Assembly (NCBI GenBank): GCA_037481935.1
Contig: JBBFKQ010000005.1
Coordinates: 62,001-126,000, forward strand
Reading direction: 5' to 3'
Length of the DNA stretch: 64,000 nucleotides
DNA from: Aquificaceae bacterium
GTDB taxonomy: Bacteria; Aquificota; Aquificia; Aquificales; Aquificaceae
A program made the translations under genes and the position numbers. This document shows, in pieces, positions 8,835-18,349 of the stretch (position 1 is the first letter of the stretch; every line of letters starts with the position of its first letter). A model generated the notes under the pieces. It was not told where the DNA came from. It saw nothing but the letters and a program-made list of their open reading frames with translations, and did not search any database.

Positions 8835-9323
8835 ATGGTAAAGCTGAACTTAAAGGAAATATTCAAGACCAGGAACAGGTTTTCGCAGAGCTACCTTTTC
8901 AAACCTGAGGATATAAAACTGCCTCCGGACCTCGGCGAGATAAGGGAGCCCATTAGCCTGTACGTGGAAATAACAAAGGAAAGGGGTGGATACAGGGTAT
9001 ACATGGAGATTGAAGGATATGTGGTGCTTGAGTGCAGCCGGTGCCTTACCATATACCAAAAGGATATTGGCAGAAGTGAGTCTATAAGAATAGAGCCATA
9101 TCCCACCAGAGATGTGCTTTATCTGAAGCCCTCAGAGCTTGAAGTATCCTTTTTTGAAGATGAGGAGGCCTTTGACCTTACACAGCTACTCAGGGAGCAG
9201 ATAATCCTCAGTATACCCACAAAGCCCTTGTGCAGCCCCGACTGCATGGCCGGTTTTCAGGAACAGCTTGAAAGCAGAGTTACAACGCTCGGTGACCTTC
9301 TTAAGAAGAGCAATATGTTATAA
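8835..9323 (+). CDS. YceD family (DUF177) protein
   Basis: 162-residue protein of the YceD/DUF177 family, commonly encoded just before rpmF and linked to 23S rRNA accumulation in bacteria and plastids. It shows the usual two cysteine pairs, LECSRC (Cys67, Cys70) and CSPDC (Cys133, Cys137), probably binding a metal. It is followed directly by rpmF-plsX-fabH, the classic order. The TAA stop lies inside a TATAAT box that seems to serve rpmF. Confidence 0.88.
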   Translation: MVKLNLKEIFKTRNRFSQSYLFKPEDIKLPPDLGEIREPISLYVEITKERGGYRVYMEIEGYVVLECSRCLTIYQKDIGRSESIRIEPYPTRDVLYLKPSELEVSFFEDEEAFDLTQLLREQIILSIPTKPLCSPDCMAGFQEQLESRVTTLGDLLKKSNML

Positions 9324-9324
9324 T
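9319..9324 (+). promoter_or_regulatory. rpmF promoter -10 (TGTTATAAT) overlapping the yceD-type stop
   Basis: TGTTATAAT at 9316-9324 is an extended -10; the stop codon TAA is 9321-9323. Unlike most boxes in the window it leaves room for a leader, and GGAGG (9346-9350) precedes the rpmF ATG. Confidence 0.55.
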
Positions 9325-9357
9325 ACAATCTTCACTATACCTTACGGAGGCTGTGAA

Positions 9358-9543
9358 ATGGCGGTTCCAAAGAGAAAGACTTCAAAATGGAGAAGAGACC
9401 AGAGAAGGGCCCAGAATTTCTTCTCTAAGTTGAAGAGTGGGTCGCTCGCAAACTGCCCCAACTGCGGTGAGCTAATGATGCCCCACAGAGCATGCCCTTA
9501 CTGCGGATACTACAAGGGTAGAGAAGTTCTCAAGACTTCATGA
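9358..9543 (+). CDS. rpmF: 50S ribosomal protein L32
   Basis: 61-residue L32. The start MAVPKRKTSKWRRDQRRA is canonical, and two CxxC pairs (Cys33/36, Cys46/49) form the zinc ribbon seen in L32 of many thermophiles. I start at ATG 9358, preceded by ACGGAGG, rather than at an upstream in-frame ATG that would add an unrelated extension. The stop overlaps the plsX start as ATGA. rpmF-plsX-fabH links ribosome and membrane synthesis. Confidence 0.97.
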   Translation: MAVPKRKTSKWRRDQRRAQNFFSKLKSGSLANCPNCGELMMPHRACPYCGYYKGREVLKTS

Positions 9544-10544
9544 CAAGAATAGCGGTTGACTGTATGGGGGGGGACTATGCCCCAGAGGAGATAGTAAAAG
9601 GCTGTATTCTTGCATACAGAGAGCTGGGCCTTGAAAGTGTGCTTGTGGGTGATGAGGAGAAAATAAGGCGTGTGCTCGAGAGGGAAAAGTTTGATAGTCT
9701 TGAGATAGTGCATGCACCTGATTTGGTGCAGATGCATGAACCACCCTCCAATGTGCTTAAAAAGAAGCTCTCTTCTCTCTTTGTGGCCGGTAAGCTGGTA
9801 AGAGAGGGTCTTGCGGATGGGCTTGTATCAGCAGGAAATACAGGTGCAGTTCTTACTGTAGGTAAGTTCGTTATTGGTTCTATTGAGGAACTGGAGCGTC
9901 CTGCCATAGGGGTTGCCCTTCCGAACCCTAAGGGGAAAACGGTCCTTATTGACGTGGGTGCTAATGTGGATTGCAAGCCAAAGCATCTTCTCCACTTTGC
10001 AGTCATAGGACACACCTACGCCGAGGAGATACTTGGTATAAAAAACCCCAGGGTGGGTATTCTCAGCATAGGAGAAGAAGAGGGCAAGGGCAATGAGCTG
10101 GTAAAGGAAACATACCCCCTTCTGAAGGCGAGCAGACTTAACTTTCTGGGCAATGCAGAAGGCAGGGACATATACGCAGGCACCTTTGATGTGATAGTGT
10201 GCGACGGCTTTGTGGGTAATGTTATACTCAAGGCAAGTGAGAGCCTTGGTTTTGCAGTGCTTCAGATGATAAAGGAAGAGGTGCAGAAAAGCCTCCTGGC
10301 AAAGCTGGGAGCAGTGCTTATGAAGCCTGCTCTCAACAACTTCAGGAAAAAGGCAGACTTCGCGGAGTATGGAGGCATACCCCTCCTGGGGGCTAAAAAG
10401 CCAGTCATAATAACCCACGGAAGGGCAAACGCAAAGGCCATAAGAAACGCCATAAGGGTTGCAAACGAATTTCTGACACATCACTTCAACGAAAGGCTTT
10501 CAGAGAACCTGAAAAATTTACTCCCACAAGAGGTAAAAGTCTGA
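9540..10544 (+). CDS. plsX: Phosphate acyltransferase PlsX
   Basis: Converts acyl-ACP and phosphate to acyl-phosphate, the donor for PlsY in phosphatidic acid synthesis; a peripheral membrane protein. The 334 residues start with the family signature DCMGGDYAPEEIVKG, followed by SAGNTGA and VGANVDCK. Codons for MGGD give a run of eight G (9566-9573). Coupled by 4-base overlap to rpmF and by a one-base overlap to fabH. Confidence 0.96.
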   Translation: MTRIAVDCMGGDYAPEEIVKGCILAYRELGLESVLVGDEEKIRRVLEREKFDSLEIVHAPDLVQMHEPPSNVLKKKLSSLFVAGKLVREGLADGLVSAGNTGAVLTVGKFVIGSIEELERPAIGVALPNPKGKTVLIDVGANVDCKPKHLLHFAVIGHTYAEEILGIKNPRVGILSIGEEEGKGNELVKETYPLLKASRLNFLGNAEGRDIYAGTFDVIVCDGFVGNVILKASESLGFAVLQMIKEEVQKSLLAKLGAVLMKPALNNFRKKADFAEYGGIPLLGAKKPVIITHGRANAKAIRNAIRVANEFLTHHFNERLSENLKNLLPQEVKV

Positions 10545-11470
10545 TGGGATTGACTATAAAGGGTATGGGCGACTATACGCCTCAGGAAGTGCTGACCAAC
10601 TTTGACCTTGAAAAGCTTGTGGACACCTCCGACGACTGGATAACCACAAGGACTGGCATAAAAGAAAGGAGAATAGCAAAGTCCGAGACCCTGACTGAAA
10701 TGGCTTACAGGGCAAGCCTTCAGGCACTTGAAGAAGCCGGTGTAAATCCAGAGGAGCTTGATGTAATAATTCTTGCAACCCTCACGCCTGACCTTGGCTT
10801 TCCCGCCAGCGCCTGTCTCCTGCAGGCAAGGCTCGGAGCTAGCAGGGCTTACGCCTTTGATATATCTGCAGCCTGCAGTGGCTTTCTCTACGGTCTTGAG
10901 ATAGCAAACTCTATGATTTCATCCGGAAAGGCAAAGCACATACTCCTTGTGGGTGCAGAAAAGCTCTCTCAGATAGTGGACTGGACGGACAGGTCTACCT
11001 GTGTTCTCTTTGGCGATGGTGCAGGTGCAGTGCTTCTGAGTTCTGAAGGTGATGGTGAGCTTCTCTCTTCTGTGATGCGTTCCGACGGAAATTACTGGGA
11101 AATCCTTTATGCGGAGAGGTGTGGCTACATTAAGATGAAGGGAAAGGAGCTCTTTAAGCTGGCGGTGCGTTCCATGGCGGAGGTATGTGAAGAGGTCCTC
11201 CAGAGGGCTGGGGTTTCCATAGAAGAGGTGAGCCTTCTTGTGCCACATCAGGCAAACATAAGAATCGTGCAGGCTCTTGCCGAAAGACTGGGAGTGCCCA
11301 CAGAGAAGGTATACTCCAATATACATAAATACGGAAACACAAGCGCCGCCTCCATTCCCATAGCTCTGCGTGAGGCATACAGAGAAGGAAGATTGAAGAA
11401 GGGCGACCTTGTTCTCCTGACTGCCATGGGCGGAGGGCTCACATGGGGAGCAAGCCTTCTGAGGTTCTGA
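10544..11470 (+). CDS. fabH: 3-oxoacyl-ACP synthase III (FabH)
   Basis: Starts fatty acid synthesis by condensing acetyl-CoA (or a branched acyl-CoA) with malonyl-ACP. The catalytic triad is visible: Cys111 in AACSGFLYG, His235 in VPHQANIRI and Asn265 in KYGNTSAAS. The GD-G loop FGDGAGAVLL is at about 156-165. 308 residues, slightly shorter than typical (about 315-330). Follows plsX directly; next gene starts 2 bases after its stop. Confidence 0.97.
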   Translation: MGLTIKGMGDYTPQEVLTNFDLEKLVDTSDDWITTRTGIKERRIAKSETLTEMAYRASLQALEEAGVNPEELDVIILATLTPDLGFPASACLLQARLGASRAYAFDISAACSGFLYGLEIANSMISSGKAKHILLVGAEKLSQIVDWTDRSTCVLFGDGAGAVLLSSEGDGELLSSVMRSDGNYWEILYAERCGYIKMKGKELFKLAVRSMAEVCEEVLQRAGVSIEEVSLLVPHQANIRIVQALAERLGVPTEKVYSNIHKYGNTSAASIPIALREAYREGRLKKGDLVLLTAMGGGLTWGASLLRF

Positions 11471-11471
11471 C

Positions 11472-12635
11472 TTGCGGTTTGATGCCATAGTTGTAGGCGG
11501 CGGTCCTGCCGGGGCCTCCTCCGCATACCACCTTTCCAGAAAGGGGCTGAAGGTCCTTCTCATTGAGAAAGAAAACCTCCCCAGGTTCAAACTCTGCGCA
11601 GGCTGTATTTCTGCGAGAGCCATTAGACTTCTGCCTGATGGATACCAGAGGTTGATACTTAACACCATAAGAGCCGGAAGGCTTGGATTCAGGGGCCTTG
11701 AGGAGACAAGAGCGGAGGCAGAAGGGGCTGTGGCCCACATAGTGGACAGAAGGGACTTTGACCACTTCCTGGTCTCAAAGGCTCTGGAGGCTGGTGCGGA
11801 GCTCCTCCGTGCAGAGTTTCTCGGCTTTGAGAGAGAGGATGAAGGCTACAGAGTATACACCTCATGGGGAACTTTTGAGGCAGACCTTCTTGTGGGTGCA
11901 GATGGCTTTTATTCAAAGGTGGCAAAGCTCTTGGGATACAGAAAAAAGAAATTTTTCAGAAGTCTTGAGCTCTTCACTGACGGGGACATGGAAGATGAAG
12001 TGCTGATTGAGACGGGGTATGTGGGAAGGGGATACCTCTGGGTTTTTCCTCATGGAGATGGCATAAGCCTCGGAGTCGCAAGCACCGGCAGGGAAGACCT
12101 GCTGAGAATTCTCAAGGATTACTCTGAAAAAAAGGGTATAAAATTCCACCATCCCAGGGGATGGCACATACCCTTTGTGGAAAGAGATGAAGACCTCCAT
12201 GCAGGCAGAGAGAGGATACTGCTTGTGGGAGACGCCGCAAACATGACTGACCCACTTCTTGGCGAGGGAATATACTATGCCCTCTGGGGAGGTAAGCTCC
12301 TTGCGGAGGCAATAGTGGAAAACCCTTCGGAACCCGTAGGGGCCTACAGAAAAAGGCTGAGGCCCCTTGTGCAGGAGCTCGTGTATGCAGGAAGGATTGC
12401 AAGGCTTGCCTATGCCTTTCAGAGTATATCCTACAGAATGGGTAAGGATTTTGCTCTCAAGAGTTTTTATAAACTTCTGACAGGGGAGAAGAGCTACAGA
12501 GACCTTTACTGGAGAGGGTTGCCGGGCTTTCTAAAACACTTGACTAAGGCCTGGCTAGGAGGTATAATGAAGCCCCATGAGGGTGGTAATAGGGGCAGTG
12601 CTTCTGAACGTGGGACTTTCACTGGCAAACGCTGA
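11472..12635 (+). CDS. Geranylgeranyl-reductase-like FAD-dependent oxidoreductase
   Basis: 387-residue flavoprotein. The N-terminal FAD fold reads VGGGPAGASSAYHLSRKG, followed by the KLCAGCIS segment typical of the geranylgeranyl reductase (ChlP/GGR) family, and LVGDAANMTDPLLGEGI (about 252-268) for FAD/phosphate binding. GGR-type enzymes saturate isoprenoid chains of lipids, quinones or chlorophyll; here a quinone or isoprenoid role is inference. The start is TTG 11472, two bases after the fabH stop, so it is probably cotranscribed with the lipid genes. Confidence 0.82.
   Translation: MRFDAIVVGGGPAGASSAYHLSRKGLKVLLIEKENLPRFKLCAGCISARAIRLLPDGYQRLILNTIRAGRLGFRGLEETRAEAEGAVAHIVDRRDFDHFLVSKALEAGAELLRAEFLGFEREDEGYRVYTSWGTFEADLLVGADGFYSKVAKLLGYRKKKFFRSLELFTDGDMEDEVLIETGYVGRGYLWVFPHGDGISLGVASTGREDLLRILKDYSEKKGIKFHHPRGWHIPFVERDEDLHAGRERILLVGDAANMTDPLLGEGIYYALWGGKLLAEAIVENPSEPVGAYRKRLRPLVQELVYAGRIARLAYAFQSISYRMGKDFALKSFYKLLTGEKSYRDLYWRGLPGFLKHLTKAWLGGIMKPHEGGNRGSASERGTFTGKR
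12563..12568 (+). promoter_or_regulatory. Internal -10 box before NlpC/P60 gene
   Basis: TATAAT within the 3' end of the flavoprotein gene, 8 bases before ATG 12577. A GGAGG (12558-12563) just ahead is too far (about 13 bases) for ideal initiation, so box or weak Shine-Dalgarno are both possible. Confidence 0.4.
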
Positions 12636-13095
12636 TGGAATTGTTCTAACCGCTCTGACCTACATGGAAAGACCCTATCAATTCGGTGCCAACGAGCTAT
12701 ACAGGATGGACTGCTCTGCCTTTGTTCAGAGAGTCTTTGAAGTAAACGGTATAAAGTTGCCAAGAAGCACTGCGGAACAGGCAAAGGTAGGAGTGCAGGT
12801 AGAACGGGACAGGCTAAGACCGGGAGACCTTCTCTTTTTCACCACCTACAGACCTGGACCATCCCATGTGGGCATATATTTGGGAAATGGTAGATTTGTG
12901 CATGCCAGCGAAAAGACAGGTATAACAGTAAGCAGAATTGATGAAACATACTGGCAGAGAAGGTTCCTCTTCGCAAGGAGGCTGGAACATAGCGCCAATG
13001 ATTACGCAAGGCTTGAAGGAAGGCAAACAGCTCGCACCATAACCCCAGAGGGCGATGAGATTGGAGACCTCATCTTCATACTTTCTAACCGTTAA
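12577..13095 (+). CDS. Secreted NlpC/P60 family peptidoglycan hydrolase
   Basis: 172-residue protein with a signal peptide (about 1-18, MRVVIGAVLLNVGLSLANA) and an NlpC/P60 domain: catalytic Cys46 in MDCSAFVQ and His97 in PSHVGIYLGNG, with RPGDLLFF between. The family cleaves gamma-D-Glu-diaminopimelate bonds in peptidoglycan stems. The start lies 59 bases inside the upstream flavoprotein gene in another frame; the signal peptide supports it. Its 3' end overlaps the convergent cysteine-cluster gene by 11 bases. Confidence 0.88.
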   Translation: MRVVIGAVLLNVGLSLANADGIVLTALTYMERPYQFGANELYRMDCSAFVQRVFEVNGIKLPRSTAEQAKVGVQVERDRLRPGDLLFFTTYRPGPSHVGIYLGNGRFVHASEKTGITVSRIDETYWQRRFLFARRLEHSANDYARLEGRQTARTITPEGDEIGDLIFILSNR

Positions 13096-13789
13096 TATAC
13101 CTTCTTATCAGGCGCTCCCAGTTCTGCAGGGAATTAAGGTGGGCGTAGATTACTTTGAGATATCCCTTTTCTGAAAGCCATCTGAGGGTATCCCCAGAAA
13201 GTTCAAAAAGTCTTTTCTCATCCACCATGTTAAAGGAGACCTCTACCCCCTCATAGCTAACCCTCCCGCCCACCACAAGCCCAAGGTCAAAAAGAAGGTT
13301 GATAAACTCCTCTGTCTGAGCCTTACCCTCCTCAAGTTTGAGAGAGTAAACATAGAAACCCTGCTCAAAGCAGGAGTTTATCAGCTGACCCTCCCAGATG
13401 GGTTCTCCTTCCAGTTCAGAGAAGCCAGGGCAGGTAAGGTCAAGGGCAAGATAGCCTCCACTTATGAAAAAAGGATACTGCCTGCATGTGTAGGGCTTTT
13501 CCTCCTCTAGAAGACAGCCAACACCATCCTTTAGATATATACAGCCCTTCCAGTCTTCCTTTAGCCTGAAGTATGCACAAAAAAGCCTCTGCTCCTTGCC
13601 CTCCTGGTCTACTTCTATGTTTATGACCACTGGAAAATGTCTTGAGAGGGATACAACTTCCTCAAGAACTACAAAAGTTCTATCAGGAATAAGGCAACAG
13701 CTGTGGGGGCATGCACCTTTGAGACATGACCACTTGAGGTTTATGTGTTTTTCTTGGTCAAGAAGTATGGTATTGGAGAAGAGCTTCAT
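13085..13789 (-). CDS. YkgJ-type cysteine-cluster protein
   Basis: 234-residue protein with the YkgJ-family pattern: Cys22-x4-Cys27-x3-Cys31-Cys32, then Cys71, Cys83, Cys92 and Cys102, the last in YTCRQYPF. These cysteines probably bind a metal (zinc or iron); the biochemical role is not established. Directly follows frr (4-base overlap) as last gene of the rpsB operon and converges on the NlpC/P60 gene. Confidence 0.75.
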   Translation of the reverse strand: MKLFSNTILLDQEKHINLKWSCLKGACPHSCCLIPDRTFVVLEEVVSLSRHFPVVINIEVDQEGKEQRLFCAYFRLKEDWKGCIYLKDGVGCLLEEEKPYTCRQYPFFISGGYLALDLTCPGFSELEGEPIWEGQLINSCFEQGFYVYSLKLEEGKAQTEEFINLLFDLGLVVGGRVSYEGVEVSFNMVDEKRLFELSGDTLRWLSEKGYLKVIYAHLNSLQNWERLIRRYING

Positions 13790-14331
13790 CCACCCATTAT
13801 CTCCTTTTCCTTAGCCTCTGCGAGCTGGTTTATCTCATCTATGTGTTTGTCAGTGAGCTTTTGTAGCTTTTCCAGAGCCCTCTTTATCTCATCCTCAGAT
13901 ACTCCCTCCAGCTCTTCAAGCATATCCTTCGCATCCCTCCTTATGTTCCTTACGGCTACCCTTGCCTCCTCCGCCATTTTATGGAGCATCTTGACAAGCT
14001 CTTTCCTTCTCTCCTGTGTAAGGGGCGGAAGTGTTATCCTGAGCACATTGCCCTGCCTCTGGGGAGTGAGGCTGAGGCTTTCCATTATTGCTTTCTCTAC
14101 GCTTGACACGGCGTTTGCATCCCACAACTGGACGGTTATCTGGTTCACATCAGTTATACTTATACTTCCAAGCTGTTTCAGTGGAACTCTTGAGCCGTAA
14201 TAATCAACTTTGAGCTCCTCCACCAGAGAGGTGCTTGCCCTACCAGTTCTCAGACCAGCTATTTCATTCTTAAAGTAGCTCACCGCCTTTTTCATGTCTT
14301 CTTCGACGCTCTTAAAAATATCCTCTATCAT
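13786..14331 (-). CDS. frr: Ribosome recycling factor
   Basis: Splits post-termination ribosomes together with EF-G. The 181 residues show the family pattern: GLRTGRAS (about 26-33), VDYYGSRVPLKQLGSI, an inner domain with NVLRITLPPLT, and a C-terminal three-helix tail KLTDKHIDEIN. Length is near the usual 185. It belongs to the conserved rpsB-tsf-pyrH-frr set, but here a restriction-modification pair separates it from pyrH; only 3 bases separate it from the methyltransferase gene. Confidence 0.97.
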   Translation of the reverse strand: MIEDIFKSVEEDMKKAVSYFKNEIAGLRTGRASTSLVEELKVDYYGSRVPLKQLGSISITDVNQITVQLWDANAVSSVEKAIMESLSLTPQRQGNVLRITLPPLTQERRKELVKMLHKMAEEARVAVRNIRRDAKDMLEELEGVSEDEIKRALEKLQKLTDKHIDEINQLAEAKEKEIMGG

Positions 14332-14334
14332 GCT

Positions 14335-15228
14335 CTAACCTCCTCTCGTGTATTCTTCTATCCTCCTCTTTGCAAGCTCCACATAGTCAGGGTTTATCTC
14401 ATATCCCACATAGAACCTTTCACACATAAGACTTGCTATGGCGGTCTGTCCACTACCCATGAAGGGGTCAAGCACCACATCACCTTTAAAGGTGTATAGC
14501 TGAATGAGCCTGTAGGGAAGCTCAATGGGAAAAGGTGCAGGGTGCCCCACCCTTTTTGCGCTCTCACTTTTCATATACCACACGCTTCTCGTAAAACTCA
14601 AAAACTCTTCTCTGCTTATGGTGTTTTCTCCTGTAGTTTTTCTCTCAAAGAAGCCCTTTGAAAAGATAAGAATATATTCGTGCTCATCCCTTATCACAGG
14701 GTTTTTTGCACTAAGCCATGTGCCCCATGCAGTTGAAGGAGCTCCTCCCCCCTGTTTTACCCATATTATCTCACCCCGCATCAAAAAACCTATATCAAGC
14801 ATATCCTGAATTATGTATGCGTGCAGAGGAATGTATGGTTTTCTACCGAGGTTTGCCACATTTATACACGCCCGCCCACCAGGAACAAGCACTCTATAAA
14901 CCTCTTTCCAGACTCTTTTTAGAAAATCCCTGTATTCCTCAAGGCTCATATCCATGTCGTAATCCTTACCCACATTGTAGGGCGGAGAGGTTACCATGAG
15001 GTGGATGCTACTATCGGGGACTTCTGTTATGCTTTCAGAAGACTTACAGAAAATAGCGTTTTTTAATTCCTCCGGAAATGGATTTTCTACCTCCTTCTGC
15101 TTGCTTTCTAGATGCCCACTAAAATCAGTATATAGTCTTCTATTGTAAAAACTTGCCGAGTCGTGAGCTATCCTTCCAGCAGAGCCGAAGGAACTTGTCT
15201 TTGTGCCTCTTCTTAATCTTCTGCCCAT
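14335..15228 (-). CDS. Type II DNA methyltransferase, beta class (N4-cytosine or N6-adenine)
   Basis: 297-residue SAM-dependent DNA methyltransferase. The amino-methylation motif IV TSPPYNVGKDY (SPPY at 81-84) comes before the SAM motif I DPFMGSG (254-260), the motif order of beta-class enzymes. SPPY is commonest in N4-cytosine enzymes. I start at ATG 15228 rather than TTG 15240. Start overlaps the end of the ThaI-like gene by 16 bases, so the two are translationally coupled and form a restriction-modification pair. Target site not readable; if the partner is ThaI-like it could be CGCG. Confidence 0.88.
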   Translation of the reverse strand: MGRRLRRGTKTSSFGSAGRIAHDSASFYNRRLYTDFSGHLESKQKEVENPFPEELKNAIFCKSSESITEVPDSSIHLMVTSPPYNVGKDYDMDMSLEEYRDFLKRVWKEVYRVLVPGGRACINVANLGRKPYIPLHAYIIQDMLDIGFLMRGEIIWVKQGGGAPSTAWGTWLSAKNPVIRDEHEYILIFSKGFFERKTTGENTISREEFLSFTRSVWYMKSESAKRVGHPAPFPIELPYRLIQLYTFKGDVVLDPFMGSGQTAIASLMCERFYVGYEINPDYVELAKRRIEEYTRGG

Positions 15229-15851
15229 ATCTCTATCCAACGCGTATAAGGATTATAGTTAAGTTCTCCTTCTATTTTCCAGTCTATACTTATTTTAAAC
15301 GGTGTTTTTTCTACACATGTTCTCAATGCATTAGCACTTATTTCTATGCCCCTTGGGTTCGTTCCCTGCTTCGGTAGTTTTATATATCCTTCTCTTCCAA
15401 GTTCCTCAAATACGGAATTTTGAATACTTAATGGTATATAAGCAAAAAATCCACTAAATCCCCAATTTATCTGCACAAAAAGAATATCTGAAGACGGGAG
15501 ATAGCTGTTGTAAAATTCATTGACCTTATCCCAATCAACAGTCCACTTTAACTTAACACCTGAAAATCCTTTACCAGTCTTAGTTTTTATAGATATAGGG
15601 TTTGCGTGCCCCTCTATCTTAACATCCGCCTCTGCCTCATTTACTGGCATGTCATACAGAACCTTATCTTCGCCAAACCTGTATATAAGAAAAGCTATTA
15701 TAGCCCTTTCTCTGAGCGTCCCAACCTCCATACCAGTGTGTCCGCCTCTGGACAGTTCTAACTCTGCTATCTTGAAGATGTAGGGCAATTTCTCTTTCAA
15801 TTTCTTCACCGATGATTCCTCTTTAAATATCTGTGCCAAAAGGTCACCCAT
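15213..15851 (-). CDS. ThaI-like type II restriction endonuclease
   Basis: 212-residue protein. I recognise the pattern of the ThaI family (CGCG-cutting enzyme of Thermoplasma): SRGGHTGMEVGTLRE (35-49), DVKIEGHANPISIKTKT (76-92), KWTVDWDKVNEFYNSYLPSSDIL and TNPRGIEISANAL. Asp76 followed by Ser87-x-Lys89 is a plausible PD-(D/E)xK-type catalytic set; this is inference. The start ATG 15851 follows the pyrH stop by 2 bases; an upstream extension would run inside pyrH. More AT-rich than the flanking operon, suggesting transfer. Family call moderate, restriction role likely from the linked methyltransferase. Confidence 0.68.
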   Translation of the reverse strand: MGDLLAQIFKEESSVKKLKEKLPYIFKIAELELSRGGHTGMEVGTLRERAIIAFLIYRFGEDKVLYDMPVNEAEADVKIEGHANPISIKTKTGKGFSGVKLKWTVDWDKVNEFYNSYLPSSDILFVQINWGFSGFFAYIPLSIQNSVFEELGREGYIKLPKQGTNPRGIEISANALRTCVEKTPFKISIDWKIEGELNYNPYTRWIEIWAED

Positions 15852-15853
15852 CC

Positions 15854-17436
<1,583 letters not shown>

Positions 17437-17438
17437 CC

Positions 17439-18263
17439 TCATTCCTCCTCTGCACCTTTGTCAATGTATTCGTATTTCTCAGACATCTCCATAGCTTTCT
17501 CAAAGAGCACCTTCTCCTCCTCTTCTACTGCAATAACCCTTCTCTTTGGCACTTCCACAGCAGCTTCTCCGAGGCTTTCCCTTCTCTGTTTACCTTCTAT
17601 AACCGCATCAGCTATCTTTGAGGTGAGAAGCTTTATGGATTTTATGGCGTCATCGTTCCCTGGCACGGGATAATCTATGAGGTCCGGGTCACAGTTGGAG
17701 TCTGCTATGGCAACCACTGTCACTCCCAGTTTTTTCGCCTCCTGGACTGCTATGGCTTCACGGACTGTGTCCACAACCCAGATTATGCTGGGAGGCCTTT
17801 CCATGTTCACTATGCCACCGTAGAGCTTCCTGAGCCTTTCCATCTTCCTCTTTAGCTCTCTTACCTCCTTTTTGGGAAGCACATCAAAAACACCTTCAGC
17901 CTCCATCCTCTCAAGGGTGTGGAGCTTCAGAATACTCTTACGAACAGTTCTGAAATTGGTCAGAAGTCCGCCCACCCACCTTTCGTTCACATAGGGCACA
18001 CCAGCCCTCTCTGCCTCTTCCTTTATAACATCCTTTGCCTGCTTTTTTGTGCCCACGAAGAGCACATCAGCTCCCTGTGCCACGTTGTCCGCTATAAAGT
18101 GGTATGCCTGCTCAAGGAATACCACCGTCTTGTTGAGGTCCACAATGTGTATGCCGTTGCGGACGCCATAGAGGTATGGTGCCATTTTGGGGTTCCAACG
18201 GCCCCTTGAGTGTCCAAAGTGGACACCCGCCTCTAAAAGGTCTCTCATAGAAACTACTGCCAT
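17439..18263 (-). CDS. rpsB: 30S ribosomal protein S2
   Basis: 274-residue S2. Canonical N-terminus [51 protein letters not shown] and [19 protein letters not shown] are present. A charged C-terminal tail of about 40 residues follows. I start at ATG 18263, preceded by AAGGAGG with 5-base spacing; an upstream GTG/ATG would include the ribosome binding site in the coding region. The leader carries a structured element (see separate entry) likely used for S2 autoregulation. Confidence 0.97.
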   Translation of the reverse strand: MAVVSMRDLLEAGVHFGHSRGRWNPKMAPYLYGVRNGIHIVDLNKTVVFLEQAYHFIADNVAQGADVLFVGTKKQAKDVIKEEAERAGVPYVNERWVGGLLTNFRTVRKSILKLHTLERMEAEGVFDVLPKKEVRELKRKMERLRKLYGGIVNMERPPSIIWVVDTVREAIAVQEAKKLGVTVVAIADSNCDPDLIDYPVPGNDDAIKSIKLLTSKIADAVIEGKQRRESLGEAAVEVPKRRVIAVEEEEKVLFEKAMEMSEKYEYIDKGAEEE

Positions 18264-18337
18264 TTTCTCCTCCTTGGGTTTTGCCACCCTTTCCCAGACC
18301 CCTTATGGGGCAACCCAGTAGGGAAAGGTGCGGTCTT
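18264..18337 (-). promoter_or_regulatory. Structured rpsB mRNA leader, candidate S2 autoregulatory RNA
   Basis: On the mRNA, CACCTTTCCC (18330-18321) can pair with GGGAAAGGGTG (18295-18285, one bulged G), closing a second hairpin CCCC-ATAA-GGGG (18310-18307 with 18302-18299). GGGTT (18316-18312) can pair with AACCC (18280-18276), which touches the AAGGAGG site, giving a possible pseudoknot that would hide the ribosome binding site. S2 controls its own operon in E. coli; applying this here is inference. Confidence 0.5.
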
Positions 18338-18343
18338 ACAAAA

Positions 18344-18349
18344 ATTATA
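18344..18349 (-). promoter_or_regulatory. rpsB operon -10 box (TGCTATAAT) overlapping hslO stop
   Basis: Extended -10 TGCTATAAT on the minus strand; the hslO TAA (18347-18345) is positions 3-5 of the hexamer. Predicted start about 18337, giving a leader of about 75 bases. Confidence 0.65.

Noticed and set aside
9566-9573. Run of eight G near the start of plsX as a phase-variation tract
   Set aside because: It encodes the conserved MGGD motif and the frame is intact; a slippage role is not supported.
10919-11740. 273-residue open frame on the minus strand opposite fabH and the flavoprotein gene
   Set aside because: No family pattern, no start signal, and it lies fully opposite two well recognised genes.
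14335-15228. Methyltransferase as a housekeeping orphan
   Set aside because: Overlap with a ThaI-like endonuclease gene makes a restriction-modification pair more likely.
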